Below, in pieces: positions 46,005 to 53,621 of a stretch of DNA of 64,000 nucleotides (positions are counted from its first letter, which is position 1; each line of letters opens with the position of its first letter). Below the pieces are notes generated by a model, which saw only the letters and a list, made by a program, of their open reading frames with translations, was not told the origin of the DNA and searched no databases. Made by a program: the position numbers and the translations under genes. This DNA is from Cryobacterium sp. Y57 (GTDB lineage Bacteria; Actinomycetota; Actinomycetes; Actinomycetales; Microbacteriaceae), in assembly GCF_002929505.1 (NCBI RefSeq), contig NZ_PJJL01000068.1:114094-178093 (forward strand). The letters are read 5' to 3'.

Positions 46005-46901
46005 ATGGTGAACTCCCGCATGGGTACTTCCGGTCAGGCCCGTCCGCCCAAAAAAGACCGCCGCGAGGAAGCCCGCGAACATGCTCGACTGCTGCGGGTC
46101 GAACAAGCCAAACGGACTCAGCGCCGTCGCCTCTTTCTACGCGGCGGCATCGGTGTCGGCCTGCTCGCCGTCGTCACCACCGTGACCCTCGTCATCGTGA
46201 ACAACGTGAATGCCCCTGCAGCATCGGGCCCGGCCAACATGGCCAGCGATGGCATCCTGCTCGGCAGCGACGGCGCCACGGTCTCCGCCGCCACGACGGC
46301 CGCCCTCGCCGCCGACGCCGATCCCATCGCGACCGACCAGACCGCCCTGACCGACACGGCCAATATTGTGCTGTACCTCGACTACCTGTGCCCGATCTGC
46401 GGCAACTTCGAGGCCACCAACGGCAAGCAGATCACCGACTGGGTGACCGCCGGCAATGCCACGGTCGAAATCCACCCGATCTCGATTCTCGACCGCCTCT
46501 CGTCGGGCACCAAGTACGCCACGCGAGCCGCGAATGCGGCCGCCTGCGTGGCCAACTACGACCCCAACAACTTTCTGGCGTTCAATACGGCAATGTTCGC
46601 CGATCAACCCTCCGAGAATTCAAGCGGCCGAACGAACGCCGAACTTGCCAGCCTCGCCCAGGGAGCCGGGGTGACGTCCAGCAGTGTCGCCAGCTGCATC
46701 ACCGACCAAACCTATGCCGGCTGGGTCGAAGCGTCGACGCAGCGTGCGCTCGCGGGGCCGATCCCCACCTCCGATATTGAAAATATCAAGGGAACACCCA
46801 CAGTGCTGGTGAACGGCGTGAGCTACACCGGCTCGTTTTCCGACCCCGCCGCCTTCGAAGCGTTCGTCACCGCACAGCTGACCGCTGCGCCCGGCAAGTA
46901 G
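46005..46901 (+). CDS. Membrane-anchored DsbA-family thiol-disulfide protein
   Basis: A 298-residue protein: a charged cytoplasmic N-terminus (about 45 residues), one membrane helix (GGIGVGLLAVVTTVTLVIV) and an extracytoplasmic thioredoxin-like domain with the CPIC active site in DYLCPICGNFE and the cis-proline region KGTPTVLVNG. Such proteins form or shuffle disulfides in exported proteins. A second ATG five codons in (46020) is also possible; no strong ribosome site favours either. The gene stands alone after the sugar operon. Confidence 0.87.
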   Translation: MVNSRMGTSGQARPPKKDRREEAREHARLLRVEQAKRTQRRRLFLRGGIGVGLLAVVTTVTLVIVNNVNAPAASGPANMASDGILLGSDGATVSAATTAALAADADPIATDQTALTDTANIVLYLDYLCPICGNFEATNGKQITDWVTAGNATVEIHPISILDRLSSGTKYATRAANAAACVANYDPNNFLAFNTAMFADQPSENSSGRTNAELASLAQGAGVTSSSVASCITDQTYAGWVEASTQRALAGPIPTSDIENIKGTPTVLVNGVSYTGSFSDPAAFEAFVTAQLTAAPGK

Positions 46902-46915
46902 CCGCGCGCGTTGTG

Positions 46916-47305
46916 ATGAGCGATTCTGACGAAACGGCCCCAACGGAACTGGGCGTGACGGAAATGGGCGCGCCGACCGTGTACGGGGCGGTTCTCGATG
47001 CGGCGACCCGATGCATCCACTTTCACTCGGAGCGCGACATCGTGGCGATCAAATTTGCCTGCTGCCGACGGTATTACCCGTGCTTCCAGTGCCACGACGA
47101 GGCCGTGCGGCGCGAGCCCACCCCGCACACGACCCGGCGATGGCCGCAAGTCCAGTGGTCGGAGCTCGCAATCTTGTGCGGTGCGTGCCAGCGCCAGCTC
47201 AGCATCTTCGAGTATCGCCGAGTCGATCGCTGCCCGCACTGCAATGCCGAATTCAATCCCGGCTGCCGGCTGCACGCCCACCTGTACTTCGACGAGCCCC
47301 AATGA
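46916..47305 (+). CDS. CHY-type zinc-finger protein
   Basis: A 129-residue protein with a CHY zinc-finger pattern: CIHFHSERDIVAIKFACC, CFQCHDE, LCGACQRQLSI and CPHCNAEFNPGC supply at least eight cysteines and histidines. Bacterial members are small stand-alone proteins of unknown role; in eukaryotes the domain sits in E3 ligases. The ATG at 46916 is preferred over the GTG one codon earlier. It begins 14 bp after the DsbA-like gene and may share its transcript. Confidence 0.82.
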   Translation: MSDSDETAPTELGVTEMGAPTVYGAVLDAATRCIHFHSERDIVAIKFACCRRYYPCFQCHDEAVRREPTPHTTRRWPQVQWSELAILCGACQRQLSIFEYRRVDRCPHCNAEFNPGCRLHAHLYFDEPQ

Positions 47306-47355
47306 GTACTCACCTTCGCTCCACGTTCCGGGGCGTGAACGCCGGCCCCGCCGTG

Positions 47356-47754
47356 CTAGCCCGACCCGAGCCCAAGCCCGAGCCCAAGCCCAAGCCAGAG
47401 GCCGAGCGCGGCAGCGCCCACGGACACCCCGAGCATGCCGATTCCGTTCAACAACGCCGCCCGGTAACGGCGCACCTGGATCAGCCGCACGGTTTCGAAG
47501 CTGGCCGTGCTGAACGTCGTGTAGCCGCCCAGCAGACCGGCACCGAGCACGACGCTCCATTCCGGAACGAGCAGGTGGTTCATTGCCAGGCCGGTAATGA
47601 GTCCGAGCAGTAGCGAGCCGCTCACGTTGATGATCATCGTTCCAAACGGAAACGCATCACCCAGCCGGGATCGCACGAGGCCGTCGAGAAAAAACCGAGC
47701 GGCCGCGCCCGCGCCGCCGGCCGCGGCGATTGCCAGGAACAGGAGAGGAGTCAT
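47356..47754 (-). CDS. crcB: Fluoride channel CrcB/Fluc subunit
   Basis: A 132-residue protein with four membrane helices and the Fluc signature GLLGGYTTFSTASFE; NVSGSLLLG supplies the asparagine of the pore. It exports fluoride passively as a dual-topology dimer. Its ATG overlaps the stop of the second crcB gene (ATGA), so the two subunits probably form a heterodimer. The C-terminus is a low-complexity run of Gly-Leu repeats ending GSG, encoded by an AGCCC(A/G) hexamer repeat at about 47366-47400. Confidence 0.93.
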   Translation of the reverse strand: MTPLLFLAIAAAGGAGAAARFFLDGLVRSRLGDAFPFGTMIINVSGSLLLGLITGLAMNHLLVPEWSVVLGAGLLGGYTTFSTASFETVRLIQVRRYRAALLNGIGMLGVSVGAAALGLWLGLGLGLGLGSG

Positions 47755-48203
47755 GCGGTCTCCTCCCCAGCGACTGCGGGGCCCTCGTGCGTGCGCCGAT
47801 GCAGCGCCGCACCGATCAGGATGCCGAGCCAGGTGGCGACGCCACCGAATAGAACGGCACCAAGACCAGAGGAAAGGGCCACTCCGGTCGCACCATCCTG
47901 CAGCAAAAAAGCGCTGTCGGTTGCGAGGGCGCTATAGGTGGTGAATCCACCGAGCAGTCCGGTGCCGAGCAGCAGGCGCACGGTGCGGCGGCGGCCATCG
48001 TCGGTTCCGCGACGCGCGAGGGCCTCGAGAAGCAGCCCGAGCAGCAGGGCACCGAGCAGGTTGATGCCGAGGGTGGTCAGCGGCAGTCGAACCCCGGCGG
48101 CGAGATCAACGGGGGGCAGCGCGAGTGTGAGTGCTTCGCGGAGGGCGGTGCCCACGGTTCCGCCGAGAAAGACGAGGCCGAGGTAACCCCAACGCCGGTG
48201 CAC
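47751..48203 (-). CDS. crcB: Fluoride channel CrcB/Fluc subunit (second copy)
   Basis: A 150-residue four-helix protein with GINLLGALLLGLL and a variant signature GLLGGFTTYSALATDS, as seen in the second member of actinobacterial crcB pairs. The start is a GTG with only a weak ribosome site. It is the first gene of the pair. A fluoride riboswitch was looked for upstream and not recognised; only a short hairpin (GGTTCC/GGAACC) is present about 45-75 bp upstream. Confidence 0.92.
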   Translation of the reverse strand: MHRRWGYLGLVFLGGTVGTALREALTLALPPVDLAAGVRLPLTTLGINLLGALLLGLLLEALARRGTDDGRRRTVRLLLGTGLLGGFTTYSALATDSAFLLQDGATGVALSSGLGAVLFGGVATWLGILIGAALHRRTHEGPAVAGEETA

Positions 48204-48418
48204 GGCGCCCGGCGTGATCGTGTCGATGGTTCACCTGTCTCATCGTTGCTGGTTCCGTCACACTCGGTGGGAACCATTGGCCACGGCCAAGTCGAGCGGA
48301 TGCTCCGACAGGATCGGGTGCCGTGGCCAGAATACAGGTCCAATTCGGCACGCTTTCACGGCAGCGCTGCACGGCAGCGCTTCGGTCGAACGGAAGCGGC
48401 CGGTCAGATGGCGGCCGG

Positions 48419-48778
48419 TCAGATAGCGGACAGCACCCCGGCGACAGAGCCCAGCGAGCCGGGTACCAGGCTGTAGTACGACCAGGTTCCACGTTTGACG
48501 CGGCTGACAAACCCCGCCTCCACGAGCACTTTGAGGTGGTGCGAGATGGTGGGCTGGCTCAGAGTGAGCTGGTCGGTCAGGTCGCAGACGCAGGCTTCCT
48601 GGTTGGCATGGGCTGAAACGATCGAGATGATGCGCAGCCGGGCCGGATCGGCGAGGGCTTTGAGCGAGTGGGCGAGGGCGTCGGCGTGCTCCGGGGAGGT
48701 GGCCGCGCGCGTCGGCGGAGTGGAGCAGGCATCCGCTCGCGAAATGTCGGTCAGGGGCAGGATCTGGGTAAACGTCAC
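48419..48778 (-). CDS. arsR: ArsR-family arsenite-responsive repressor
   Basis: A 119-residue winged-helix repressor with LTLSQPTISHHLKVLVEAGF as recognition region. The metalloid-binding motif is ACVCDLT with two cysteines; a further cysteine lies at position 18. It represses arsenic genes until As(III) binds. The GTG start follows GGAGAG. It is divergent from acr3, and the 100 bp between them carry two inverted copies of a 14-bp site, one over each promoter area. Confidence 0.91.
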   Translation of the reverse strand: MTFTQILPLTDISRADACSTPPTRAATSPEHADALAHSLKALADPARLRIISIVSAHANQEACVCDLTDQLTLSQPTISHHLKVLVEAGFVSRVKRGTWSYYSLVPGSLGSVAGVLSAI

Positions 48779-48798
48779 GTGAATACACTCTCCTTAGA

Positions 48799-48828
48799 TT
48801 GACATTGGTCGATGTATTGCTCTAGCGT
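48799..48828 (+). promoter_or_regulatory. Putative acr3 promoter
   Basis: TTGACA (48799-48804), 18-base spacer, TAGCGT (48823-48828). The first ArsR half-site overlaps the -35 and the second covers the expected start of transcription. Confidence 0.55.
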
Positions 48829-48850
48829 AAGTATCGACAACGATCAATGT
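48802..48850. promoter_or_regulatory. Paired ArsR operator
   Basis: ACATTGGTCGATGT (48802-48815) and ACAACGATCAATGT (48837-48850). The second, read on the other strand, is ACATTGATCGTTGT and matches the first at 12 of 14 bases. The inverted pair lies between arsR and acr3. Confidence 0.62.
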
Positions 48851-48885
48851 TAGCGCGAATCGCTGTCATCAATACTTGGAGATTC

Positions 48886-49989
48886 GTGAGCAACACAGCA
48901 CTAGCGCCCACCCGGCTCGGCGCAATGGACCGGCTGCTGCCGGTCTGGATCCTCGCCGCCATGGGCCTCGGCCTGCTGCTCGCCGTGTTCGTTCCGGCCG
49001 TCGGTGACGTGCTCCACGCCTTCACCATCGGGTCGATCAGCGTGCCGATCGCCATTGGCCTGCTCATCATGATGTACCCGGTGCTCGCCAAGGTGCGCTA
49101 CACGGACGCCCGGACCGTCGCCGCCGACAAACGCCTGCTGGTCTCCTCCCTGCTGCTGAACTGGCTGGTCGGCCCAGCCCTCATGTTCGCCCTGGCCTGG
49201 ATTTTCCTGCCCGACCTGCCGGAATACCGCACCGGGCTCATCATCGTCGGCCTCGCCCGCTGCATCGCCATGGTGCTGATCTGGAACGACCTCGCCTGCG
49301 GCGACCGCGAAGCCGCAGCCTTCCTCGTCGCCGTGAACTCGGTCTTCCAGGTCGTCGCATTCGGCGCCCTCGGCTGGTTCTACCTGCAAATACTGCCGGG
49401 TTGGCTCGGCCTGCCGACCACGAGCGCCGAATTCTCGATCTGGGCCATCACCGCGAGCGTTCTGGTGTTCCTGGGCATACCGCTCCTGGCCGGTTACCTG
49501 TCCCGTCGCATTGGCGAGGCTCGGCGTGGCCGCGACTGGTACGAGGCCACGTTCTTGCCCCGGGTCGGCCCGTTCGCCCTCTGGGGCCTGTTGTTCACGA
49601 TCGTGATGCTCTTCGCCCTGCAGGGCCAGCAGGTCATCGACCACCCCGGTGACGTGGCACGCATCGCCCTGCCGATGCTGGTCTACTTCGCCGTGATGTT
49701 CTTGGTCGGGTTTTTCACCGGTCGCCTGCTGCGCATGACCTACGAGCGCACCACGACCCTCGCCTTCACGGCCGCCGGCAACAACTTCGAGCTCGCCATC
49801 GCCGTCGCGATCGGAACCTTTGGCGCCCTCAGCGGCCAGGCCCTCGCCGGCATCGTCGGTCCGCTCATCGAGGTCCCCGCCCTCGTCGCCCTCGTCTACG
49901 TCGCGCTCTGGCTCAAGCCCCGTCTGTTTCCCGAGCGGATGCCCGCGGCCGACGCGCCGACGACGCCCGCGGCATCCGCTCTCGTTTAG
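48886..49989 (+). CDS. acr3: Arsenite efflux transporter ACR3
   Basis: A 367-residue membrane protein with ten predicted helices. The ACR3 block LARCIAMVLIWNDLACGDRE includes the conserved cysteine needed for As(III) transport; ERTTTLAFTAAGNNFELAIAVAI is the second conserved segment. It exports arsenite using the membrane potential. GTG 48886 with GGAG four bases upstream is preferred; an ATG at 48847 lies inside the operator. It is followed by two arsenate reductase genes. Confidence 0.94.
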   Translation: MSNTALAPTRLGAMDRLLPVWILAAMGLGLLLAVFVPAVGDVLHAFTIGSISVPIAIGLLIMMYPVLAKVRYTDARTVAADKRLLVSSLLLNWLVGPALMFALAWIFLPDLPEYRTGLIIVGLARCIAMVLIWNDLACGDREAAAFLVAVNSVFQVVAFGALGWFYLQILPGWLGLPTTSAEFSIWAITASVLVFLGIPLLAGYLSRRIGEARRGRDWYEATFLPRVGPFALWGLLFTIVMLFALQGQQVIDHPGDVARIALPMLVYFAVMFLVGFFTGRLLRMTYERTTTLAFTAAGNNFELAIAVAIGTFGALSGQALAGIVGPLIEVPALVALVYVALWLKPRLFPERMPAADAPTTPAASALV

Positions 49990-50014
49990 ACCACACTCAA
50001 GGAAGAAGCGTTCT

Positions 50015-50419
50015 ATGAAACCCTCCGTACTATTCGTCTGCGTGCACAACGCCGGCCGCTCGCAGATGGCCGCCGGCTATCTGACCGCGCTCGCGCAGGG
50101 ACGAGTCGACGTGTTTTCGGCTGGCTCCGAACCGAAGGATCAGATCAACCCGGTAGCGATCGCCGCGATGGCCGAAGAGGGCATCGATATCGCCGGCAAC
50201 GTGCCGAAGATTCTCACGACCGAAGCCGTCCGGCAGTCCGACGTGGTCATCACCATGGGCTGCGGCGACGCCTGCCCGATCTTTCCCGGCAAGCGCTACG
50301 AGGACTGGCTGCTGGACGACCCGGCCGGCCAGGGCATCGAGAGCGTGCGCCCCATTCGCGATGAGATCAAGGCGCGCGTCGAGGCGCTCCTCGCCGAGAT
50401 CCTGCCGGTCAAGGCCTAA
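50015..50419 (+). CDS. arsC: Arsenate reductase, low-molecular-weight phosphatase type
   Basis: A 134-residue protein with the CX5R phosphatase loop VCVHNAGRSQMA (Cys9, Arg15) and the GCGDACPI-PGKRYEDW block of the ArsC class that works with thioredoxin or mycothiol. It reduces arsenate to arsenite for export by ACR3. AAGGAAGAAG precedes the ATG, 25 bp after acr3. In actinobacteria the electron donor is often mycothiol with mycoredoxin; this is inferred. Confidence 0.92.
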   Translation: MKPSVLFVCVHNAGRSQMAAGYLTALAQGRVDVFSAGSEPKDQINPVAIAAMAEEGIDIAGNVPKILTTEAVRQSDVVITMGCGDACPIFPGKRYEDWLLDDPAGQGIESVRPIRDEIKARVEALLAEILPVKA

Positions 50420-50421
50420 CC

Positions 50422-51060
50422 ATGCTTCCCGGCCTCAGCTATCCCGAAGAGTCCCTCAAACGACTCGCCGGTGACCTGGCCGAGCGCTTTCACGGCGTTT
50501 TCGCTACCGAAACTGTCGAACGGTACGTGCTCGAGTCCTACACCGGGTTGCTGCGCACCTCGAGCGTGAAGGCGCACCTCACCACCCGCACCGCGCGGTT
50601 TTCGCGTGAGCGCCTCACCGCGCTCGCCCAGGCCAAGGGAGCCATCGAGCGTGCCGTGCCCGAGGTACTGTTCGTCTGCGAGCAGAATGCCGGTCGGTCG
50701 CAAATGGCTGCGGTGTTCACCAACGTGCTGTCTGGTGGGGCCGTGCACGTGCGCTCGGCGGGATCGATGCCGTCGTCGGAGCTGGACCCCACGATGGTCG
50801 CGGTCATGACCGAGCTCGGCCTGTCGCTCGACGAGTCGTTCCCGAAGCCCCTCACCGACGACGTCGTGCAGGCGGCCGACGTTGTGATCACCATGGGCTG
50901 CGGCGACGCCTGCCCGATCTATCCCGGCAAACGCTACGTGGACTGGAAACTCGTCGACCCGGCGGGCCAGCCGATCGACGAGGTGCGGCGCATCCGCGAC
51001 CAGGTCAAGGCCAATGTCATCGAGATGCTTGCCGACCTCAAAGTGTCCCCCGCGGTCTGA
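50422..51060 (+). CDS. arsC: Arsenate reductase with N-terminal helical-bundle domain
   Basis: A 212-residue protein in two parts: an N-terminal three-helix domain (about residues 7-75, YPEESLKRLAGDLAERF to LTALAQAKG) and an ArsC phosphatase-fold domain with VCEQNAGRSQMA (Cys86). It resembles arsenate-mycothiol transferases of Corynebacterium and Mycobacterium, in which the extra helical domain is known. It starts 2 bp after the first arsC. The two paralogues share GCGDACPI-PGKRY, so they are related but not recent duplicates. Confidence 0.9.
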   Translation: MLPGLSYPEESLKRLAGDLAERFHGVFATETVERYVLESYTGLLRTSSVKAHLTTRTARFSRERLTALAQAKGAIERAVPEVLFVCEQNAGRSQMAAVFTNVLSGGAVHVRSAGSMPSSELDPTMVAVMTELGLSLDESFPKPLTDDVVQAADVVITMGCGDACPIYPGKRYVDWKLVDPAGQPIDEVRRIRDQVKANVIEMLADLKVSPAV

Positions 51061-51102
51061 GTCCCGCCTGTTCCAGCTCCGGGGAGCGCGGGTCACTTCT
51101 GC

Positions 51103-51175
51103 GGACGGGGCCCGGGCCCCGTCCCCGGGCCCAGTTTATAAACTGGGCCCGGGGCTACAAGGTGGGCCCAGCGAG
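51103..51175 (+). repeat. Palindromic element A (copy of the element at 53518-53592)
   Basis: About 73 bp holding two adjacent perfect palindromes: 18 bp (51105-51122, ACGGGGCCC and its complement) and 32 bp (51123-51154, half CCCCGGGCCCAGTTTA). A GGGCCC box follows at 51165. It lies 43 bp after the stop of the second arsC gene. It aligns almost without gaps with element B, with paired changes in the stem arms, so a hairpin is conserved. A terminator-like or REP-like role is likely. Confidence 0.75.
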
Positions 51176-51197
51176 TGGATACCCGTCGCCCCGCTCT

Positions 51198-51773
<576 letters not shown>

Positions 51774-51777
<4 letters not shown>

Positions 51778-53441
51778 ACGGGGACCCTTTCAACAGTGGG
51801 GGAAACAACAAGATTAGACGTTCCGGCAAGCCAGGTGCGGTAGCCGCCGTCGAGGTTCTGCACGTCGAATCCGTGCTGGGTGAGAATGCGCGCGGCGGTG
51901 TGGCCGCGCTGGCCGACCTGACAGTGCACGATCAGCGGCGCCCGTGGCAACTCGACGAGTTGCTCGCGCAGGTCGTCGAGCGAGAGGTTGATCGCGCCCG
52001 GAATGCTGCCCGCGGCAAATTCGCCGGCGGAGCGAACGTCAACGAGCACGGCGCCCGCCGCGCGCGCCGCCGCGAGCTCATGCCACTGAAGGTTCGCGCT
52101 CGTGCCCCGCGCCAGGTTGTCGGCGACATAGCCGAGCTGGTTGATCGGGTCCTTGGCCGAGGCATACTGCGGCGCGTAGGCGAGTTCCAACCGGGTCAAA
52201 GCGGATGCGCTCAGCCCGGCCGCCATCGCGACCGCAATCACGTCGATGCGTTTGTCCACCCCCGCGCCGCCCACGATCTGCGCTCCCAGAATTGCATCGG
52301 ACTCGGCGTCGATCAGAAGCTTGATCGACATGCCCTCGGCCCCGGGGTAGTAGCCGGCGTGGTTGGCCGGATGGGTGTGCACGACACGGTGGGCGCGTCC
52401 CGCCTCGACAAGGCGCTTCTCACTCCAGCCGACCAGGGCGACGGTGAGGCCGAAGATCCCAAGGATTCCCGCGCCGAGGGCCGGGGCGGCCTGCTCGGCG
52501 GTGCCGGCGATGCTGTCGGCGACGGAGCGGCCGTGACGGTTCGCGAGGCCGGCCATGGTGACGAGCGTGCCGAAGCCGTTGACGGCATCCGCTTTCTCGA
52601 CGCCGTCGCCGACGGCGAAGATGTGCGGATCACTGGTGGCCTGGGTGCCGTCGACCCAGACACCGCCGCTCCGGCCGATGCGCAGGCCCGCCTGCTCGGC
52701 GAGGGTGACGTCGGGCCGCACGCCGCTCGCGTCGATCACGAGGTCGGCGGGCACGGTCGTGCCGTCGCTGAGGGCGACAGTGCCTGGCGCGGTGGAACCG
52801 GTCACGGTCGTGTTCAGTCGCACGTCGACGCCGCGTTCACGCAGGCGATCACGCACGGGCGCGGACATTTCGGGGTCGAGCGGGGTGAAGATCTGCGGCC
52901 CGCGCTGCACGAGGGTCACGTGCACGCCACGGTGCACGAGGTTTTCAACGGCTTCGAGACCAATGAAGCCGCCGCCGACCACCACAGCGCATGCCCCGCT
53001 CGTTTTCGCGAGTACCGCGGTGATGTGGTCGACGTCGTCGACGGTGCGGAGGGTGTGGGTGGGGATGGCCGTGTCGTCAATCGCGGCGGAGCGGGCCGAG
53101 GCACCGGCGGCGAGCACAAGGCGGTCGTAGCGTTCGACGCTGTGTTCATCGGTGATCAGGTTGCGCACCGAGACGGTTTGGGCGGTTCGGTCGATCTGCA
53201 CGACCTCGGTGTCGATGCGCACGTCGAGCGCGAAGCGGGCCTCGAGGGATTCCGGGGTCTGCAGCAGCAGTTCATCGCGATTACGGATGACTCCCCCCAC
53301 GAAATACGGCAGGCCACAGTTCGCAAACGATACGTAGTGTCCACGCTCGAATACGATGATCTCGGCGCTCTCGTCGAGCCGGCGCAACCTGGTCGCCGCC
53401 GACATTCCGCCCGCAACTCCGCCTACAATAATGATTTTCAC
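51774..53441 (-). CDS. CoA-disulfide reductase-rhodanese fusion (FAD-dependent)
   Basis: A 555-residue flavoprotein. Residues 1-450 are a pyridine-nucleotide-disulfide reductase of the CoADR/NADH persulfide reductase type: GGVAGGMSAATRLRRL binds FAD, SFANCGLPYFVGG holds the single redox cysteine Cys42, and VVVGGGFIGLEAVENL binds NAD(P)H. The C-terminal rhodanese domain (about 455-545) has its cysteine in IVHCQVGQRGH. The fusion reduces CoA or other persulfides and polysulfides. GTG 53441 has GGAGG upstream; a longer start would lie in the promoter. Confidence 0.92.
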
Positions 53442-53457
53442 GTGTGCCTCCACTGCA

Positions 53458-53486
53458 AATATACCCCAGAGGGTATTTGCGCACAA
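53458..53486 (-). promoter_or_regulatory. Promoter and CstR-type operator of the sulfur operon
   Basis: Minus strand: TTGTGC as -35 (53486-53481), 17-base spacer, TATATT as -10 (53463-53458). The inverted repeat ATACCC-CAGA-GGGTAT (53461-53476) fills the spacer and touches the -10. It resembles CsoR/CstR operators, so the last gene of the operon probably represses the whole unit. Confidence 0.65.
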
Positions 53487-53517
53487 GGTGACGGAGTGGC
53501 GGCGGGCGCGGCATCCG

Positions 53518-53592
53518 CTCGCGCCGGGCCCACCTTATGAACGTGGGCCCGGTCTATAAACTGCGCCCACGTTCCGGGCCCAGGCCCCGTCC
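53518..53592 (-). repeat. Palindromic element B (homologue of the element at 51103-51175)
   Basis: On the minus strand it begins GGACGGGGCCTGGGCCC, 29 bp after the copA stop, then a stem AACGTGGGC / GCCCACGTT around CAGTTTATAGAC, then AAGGTGGGCCC. Spacing of all blocks equals that of element A; where A has CCCC/GGGG arms, B has AACGT/ACGTT. Elements A and B are in opposite orientation, one at each side of the sulfur operon, each downstream of a gene read in its own direction. Confidence 0.75.
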
Positions 53593-53621
53593 CACACGAA
53601 CCCACCCACTCCGGGCACTCC

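Noticed and set aside
47366..47400. Short hexamer repeat that might be a CRISPR-like or satellite array
   Set aside because: It lies inside the crcB reading frame and encodes a Gly-Leu tail; unit length is far too short for CRISPR.
48204..48418. Possible fluoride riboswitch before the crcB pair
   Set aside because: A GGTTCC/GGAACC hairpin is present, but the conserved pseudoknot and loop sequences of the crcB motif were not found.
48106..48510. A 134-codon minus-strand frame bridging crcB and arsR
   Set aside because: It overlaps the coding part of crcB in another frame, crosses the arsR end and is rich in Arg, Pro and Ser with no domain.
51873..53540. A 555-codon open frame opposite the CoA-disulfide reductase gene
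   Set aside because: Long but antisense to a gene with clear FAD, NAD and rhodanese motifs; no recognisable fold and no ribosome site.
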